DNA of 64,000 nt, taken from NCBI GenBank assembly GCA_920105805.1, contig CAKKTI010000001.1, forward strand, positions 202,706-266,705, in the 5' to 3' direction. Below the pieces are notes generated by a model. It worked only from the letters and a program-made list of their open reading frames with translations. It ran no database searches and was not told the origin of the DNA. The position numbers and the translations under genes are program-made. Shown one piece after another: positions 62,337 to 64,000 of the stretch. Source of the stretch: Condylostoma magnum. Lineage: Eukaryota; Ciliophora; Heterotrichea; Heterotrichida; Condylostomatidae. How positions within the stretch are numbered: the first letter of the stretch is position 1; each line of letters begins with the position of its first letter.

Positions 62337-64000
62337 ATGAACCAAAGGAATAGTGCTGATTGCCAGAATTATGAGCAAAGGGAAAACGTAAAAGTAGTGA
62401 TTCGTATCAGGCCTCCACTGGACAGAGAAAGGGACCCTGATGGTGAATTTCTATCAATAACTTCAGTTGAGGATAATAGATTGATTTACTTGTCAGAGTA
62501 CTTAGGAGTCTTTACTTCTAATTAAGACAGGATTTACGATATACAAACAAACCCAGCACTAGTCTAAAACCATATATACACGTTTGACCATGTATATGAT
62601 TAAGACTCCACCCAAGCACAGGTTTTTGAAGACACCGCAATGCCTATGATCACCCCTATTTTCTAAGGCTACAATGCGACAATTGTAGCATACGGGCAGA
62701 CGGGCACAGGTAAAACTCATACAATGGAAGGATTCACGTATAGGAATAATGATGAATTAAGGGGAATTGTGCCCAGAGTTATCGAAAATATTTTTGAATA
62801 TAGCTCCGAAGACTCTGTTAAAATAATGGTCTCTTATTTGCAGATATATAACGAAGTTATCACGGATCTGCTGAAAAATGACAAGAGATCGCTGCATGTA
62901 AGGTAAGAGAAGAATAAAGGAGGGTTTGTGGAAGGATTAAGTGAGTGATGTGTTAAGTCATTTAGACAGATTTTCAAGCTAATGAAGCAAGGCTAGGAAG
63001 CACGTACCACAGCTTCTACGAGGATGAATGATATTTCTAGTAGAAGCCACGCTATTTTTATAGTGAAAATTGTTGCTAATAGAAACAAAAACGTTTAAAG
63101 TGTTGGAAAAATGAATATTGTGGACTTGGCTGGCAGTGAAAGACTAAGAGTAACTGGTGCTACTGGTATTAGACTGGAAGAGTCAAAGAAGATTAATTAA
63201 TCATTGTCAGCTTTAGGAAATGTAATATCTGCACTTACTTCAAAGTAAAGGTCGCATATTCCTTATAGAGATTCTAAGTTAACTAGATTACTTGAAGATT
63301 CTCTAGGGGGAAATTGCAAAATGACTATGATGGCCATGATCTCTCCCTCAGCTGATAGTTTCTAGGAAAGCTTGTCTACTTTAAAATTCGCTAATAGAGC
63401 CAAGTTTATTAAAAATGTTGTAAAGTAAAACCTTGAAATAGATTTAGTAAGCAAGGTTGAGATGTATAAACAAGAGATTAATGATCTTAAACTGCAATTA
63501 GCTAGGAAAAACTAGTAGATTTAAACAATAAGAGCATAATCCCTTGTTGATAATTAGGATGGAGAAACGAATTACAGTGAAGATCAATGTGACACGGCTG
63601 ATATATCAAAAATTTCAGCGGATAATGAGGATATACCAAGATACTAGATTCTACTGCAGAGGTAAAGGGATATAATGACGGCTTTGACTGAAAAGATAAA
63701 TACGAGAGACTAAGAACTTGAAGAATTGCATTCATAGGTTGAATTGTATGATTAGGCTTATAAAAATATCGAAACTTAGGTGAAGTACCAGCAGTTTAAA
63801 ATCAATTACTATGAAAAATTGGTAAGGAGATATAGCTTCAGAGATTTGTAGTAAAAGGTATATTTAATAAAGGATGAAAAGACTTAAATTAGGAAGATTC
63901 TTGAAGAGAAAGTGTTATAGTAAGTATAACAGATTTAATTGAGTATTTAAAATAATGAAGTATAGCCTGAGTCTATTTATGAGGAGTTGAGTAAAATTAA
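62337..64000 (+). CDS. Kinesin motor protein, 3'-truncated by window
   Basis: At least 554 residues, running off the window end. The N-terminal motor domain is complete: [34 protein letters not shown]-loop [13 protein letters not shown], switch [12 protein letters not shown], switch [23 protein letters not shown] and [18 protein letters not shown]. The neck and coiled coil follow ([20 protein letters not shown]). VEGLSEWCVKS with Trp as TGA resembles kinesin-2/KIF17-like motors, but the subfamily is not settled. An N-terminal motor implies plus-end transport. The start ATG is 22 nt after the eRF3 TGA. No intron is needed in the motor. Confidence 0.92.

Noticed and set aside
1-64000. Karyorelict-type code (only UGA stops)
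   Set aside because: uL14, uS10, CDPK and the VAP gene end at UAR exactly where their families end, with no nearby in-frame TGA.
1-64000. Mobile elements, viral copies, CRISPR arrays, tRNA or rRNA genes
   Set aside because: No transposase, integrase, reverse transcriptase or capsid-like frame, no regular repeat-spacer array and no cloverleaf or rRNA signature was recognised on either strand by eye.

Overview
This window reads as nuclear, probably macronuclear, DNA of a ciliate with an ambiguous genetic code. It is AT-rich and gene-dense, and it encodes ciliary and ciliate-type proteins: an axonemal dynein p28 light chain, a kinesin, calcium-dependent protein kinases, a cytosolic carboxypeptidase relative, and large cysteine-rich surface proteins. 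Standard ORF calling shatters nearly every gene. The genes become continuous when in-frame TAA and TAG are read as Gln and in-frame TGA as Trp. Examples are Gln in the DEAH helicase motif GSGKSTQVPQ and in dynein p28 ERQ..CPVRRE..SQ, and Trp in kinase DIWSCG/DIWSLG and RBR FCWNC. The same codons also end genes: ribosomal uL14 and uS10 end at TAG, a CDPK at TAA, dynein p28 and citrate synthase at TGA. That is the pattern described for the heterotrich Condylostoma (NCBI table 28). It does not fit karyorelict ciliates, where only UGA stops. All gene ends below are therefore inferred from protein families and neighbours, not from open reading frames.

Layout. 1-9.8 kb: the end of a cysteine-rich membrane protein, a pseudokinase/B-box/SPRY protein, the kinetochore protein NUF2, an unknown protein, a VAP/MSP protein, a Ser/Thr kinase and a coiled-coil protein. 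10-21 kb: two giant minus-strand DUF4215-type cysteine-rich membrane proteins, with a possible small gene between them. 21.5-36.5 kb: two CDPK-type kinases, coiled-coil proteins, a GOST-like 7TM protein, a DadA-like flavoenzyme, a cyclic-nucleotide-binding protein, an RBR E3 ligase, a small membrane protein and a DYRK kinase. 36.5-48.2 kb: a 2124-residue secreted or GPI-anchored protein directly behind uL14, two unknown proteins, citrate synthase and uS10. 48.3-56 kb: SAYSvFN/SEC-C, an F-box-like coiled coil, dynein p28, a DHX37-type helicase and a catalytically eroded CCP-type carboxypeptidase. 56-64 kb: a helical-repeat protein, a C2H2 zinc-finger protein, an unknown basic protein, translation termination factor eRF3 and the start of a kinesin.

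Genes are packed extremely tightly. Several co-directional neighbours are separated by 1-24 nt, one pair overlaps by ATGA, and one divergent pair has start codons 12 nt apart. No spliceosomal intron is needed in any conserved gene. I recognise no tRNA, rRNA, CRISPR or mobile element. The strongest leads are the code itself, the packing, an eRF3 gene with a UAR-packed tail, citrate synthase needing two -1 frame changes, and a CCP-like protein with altered catalytic residues.
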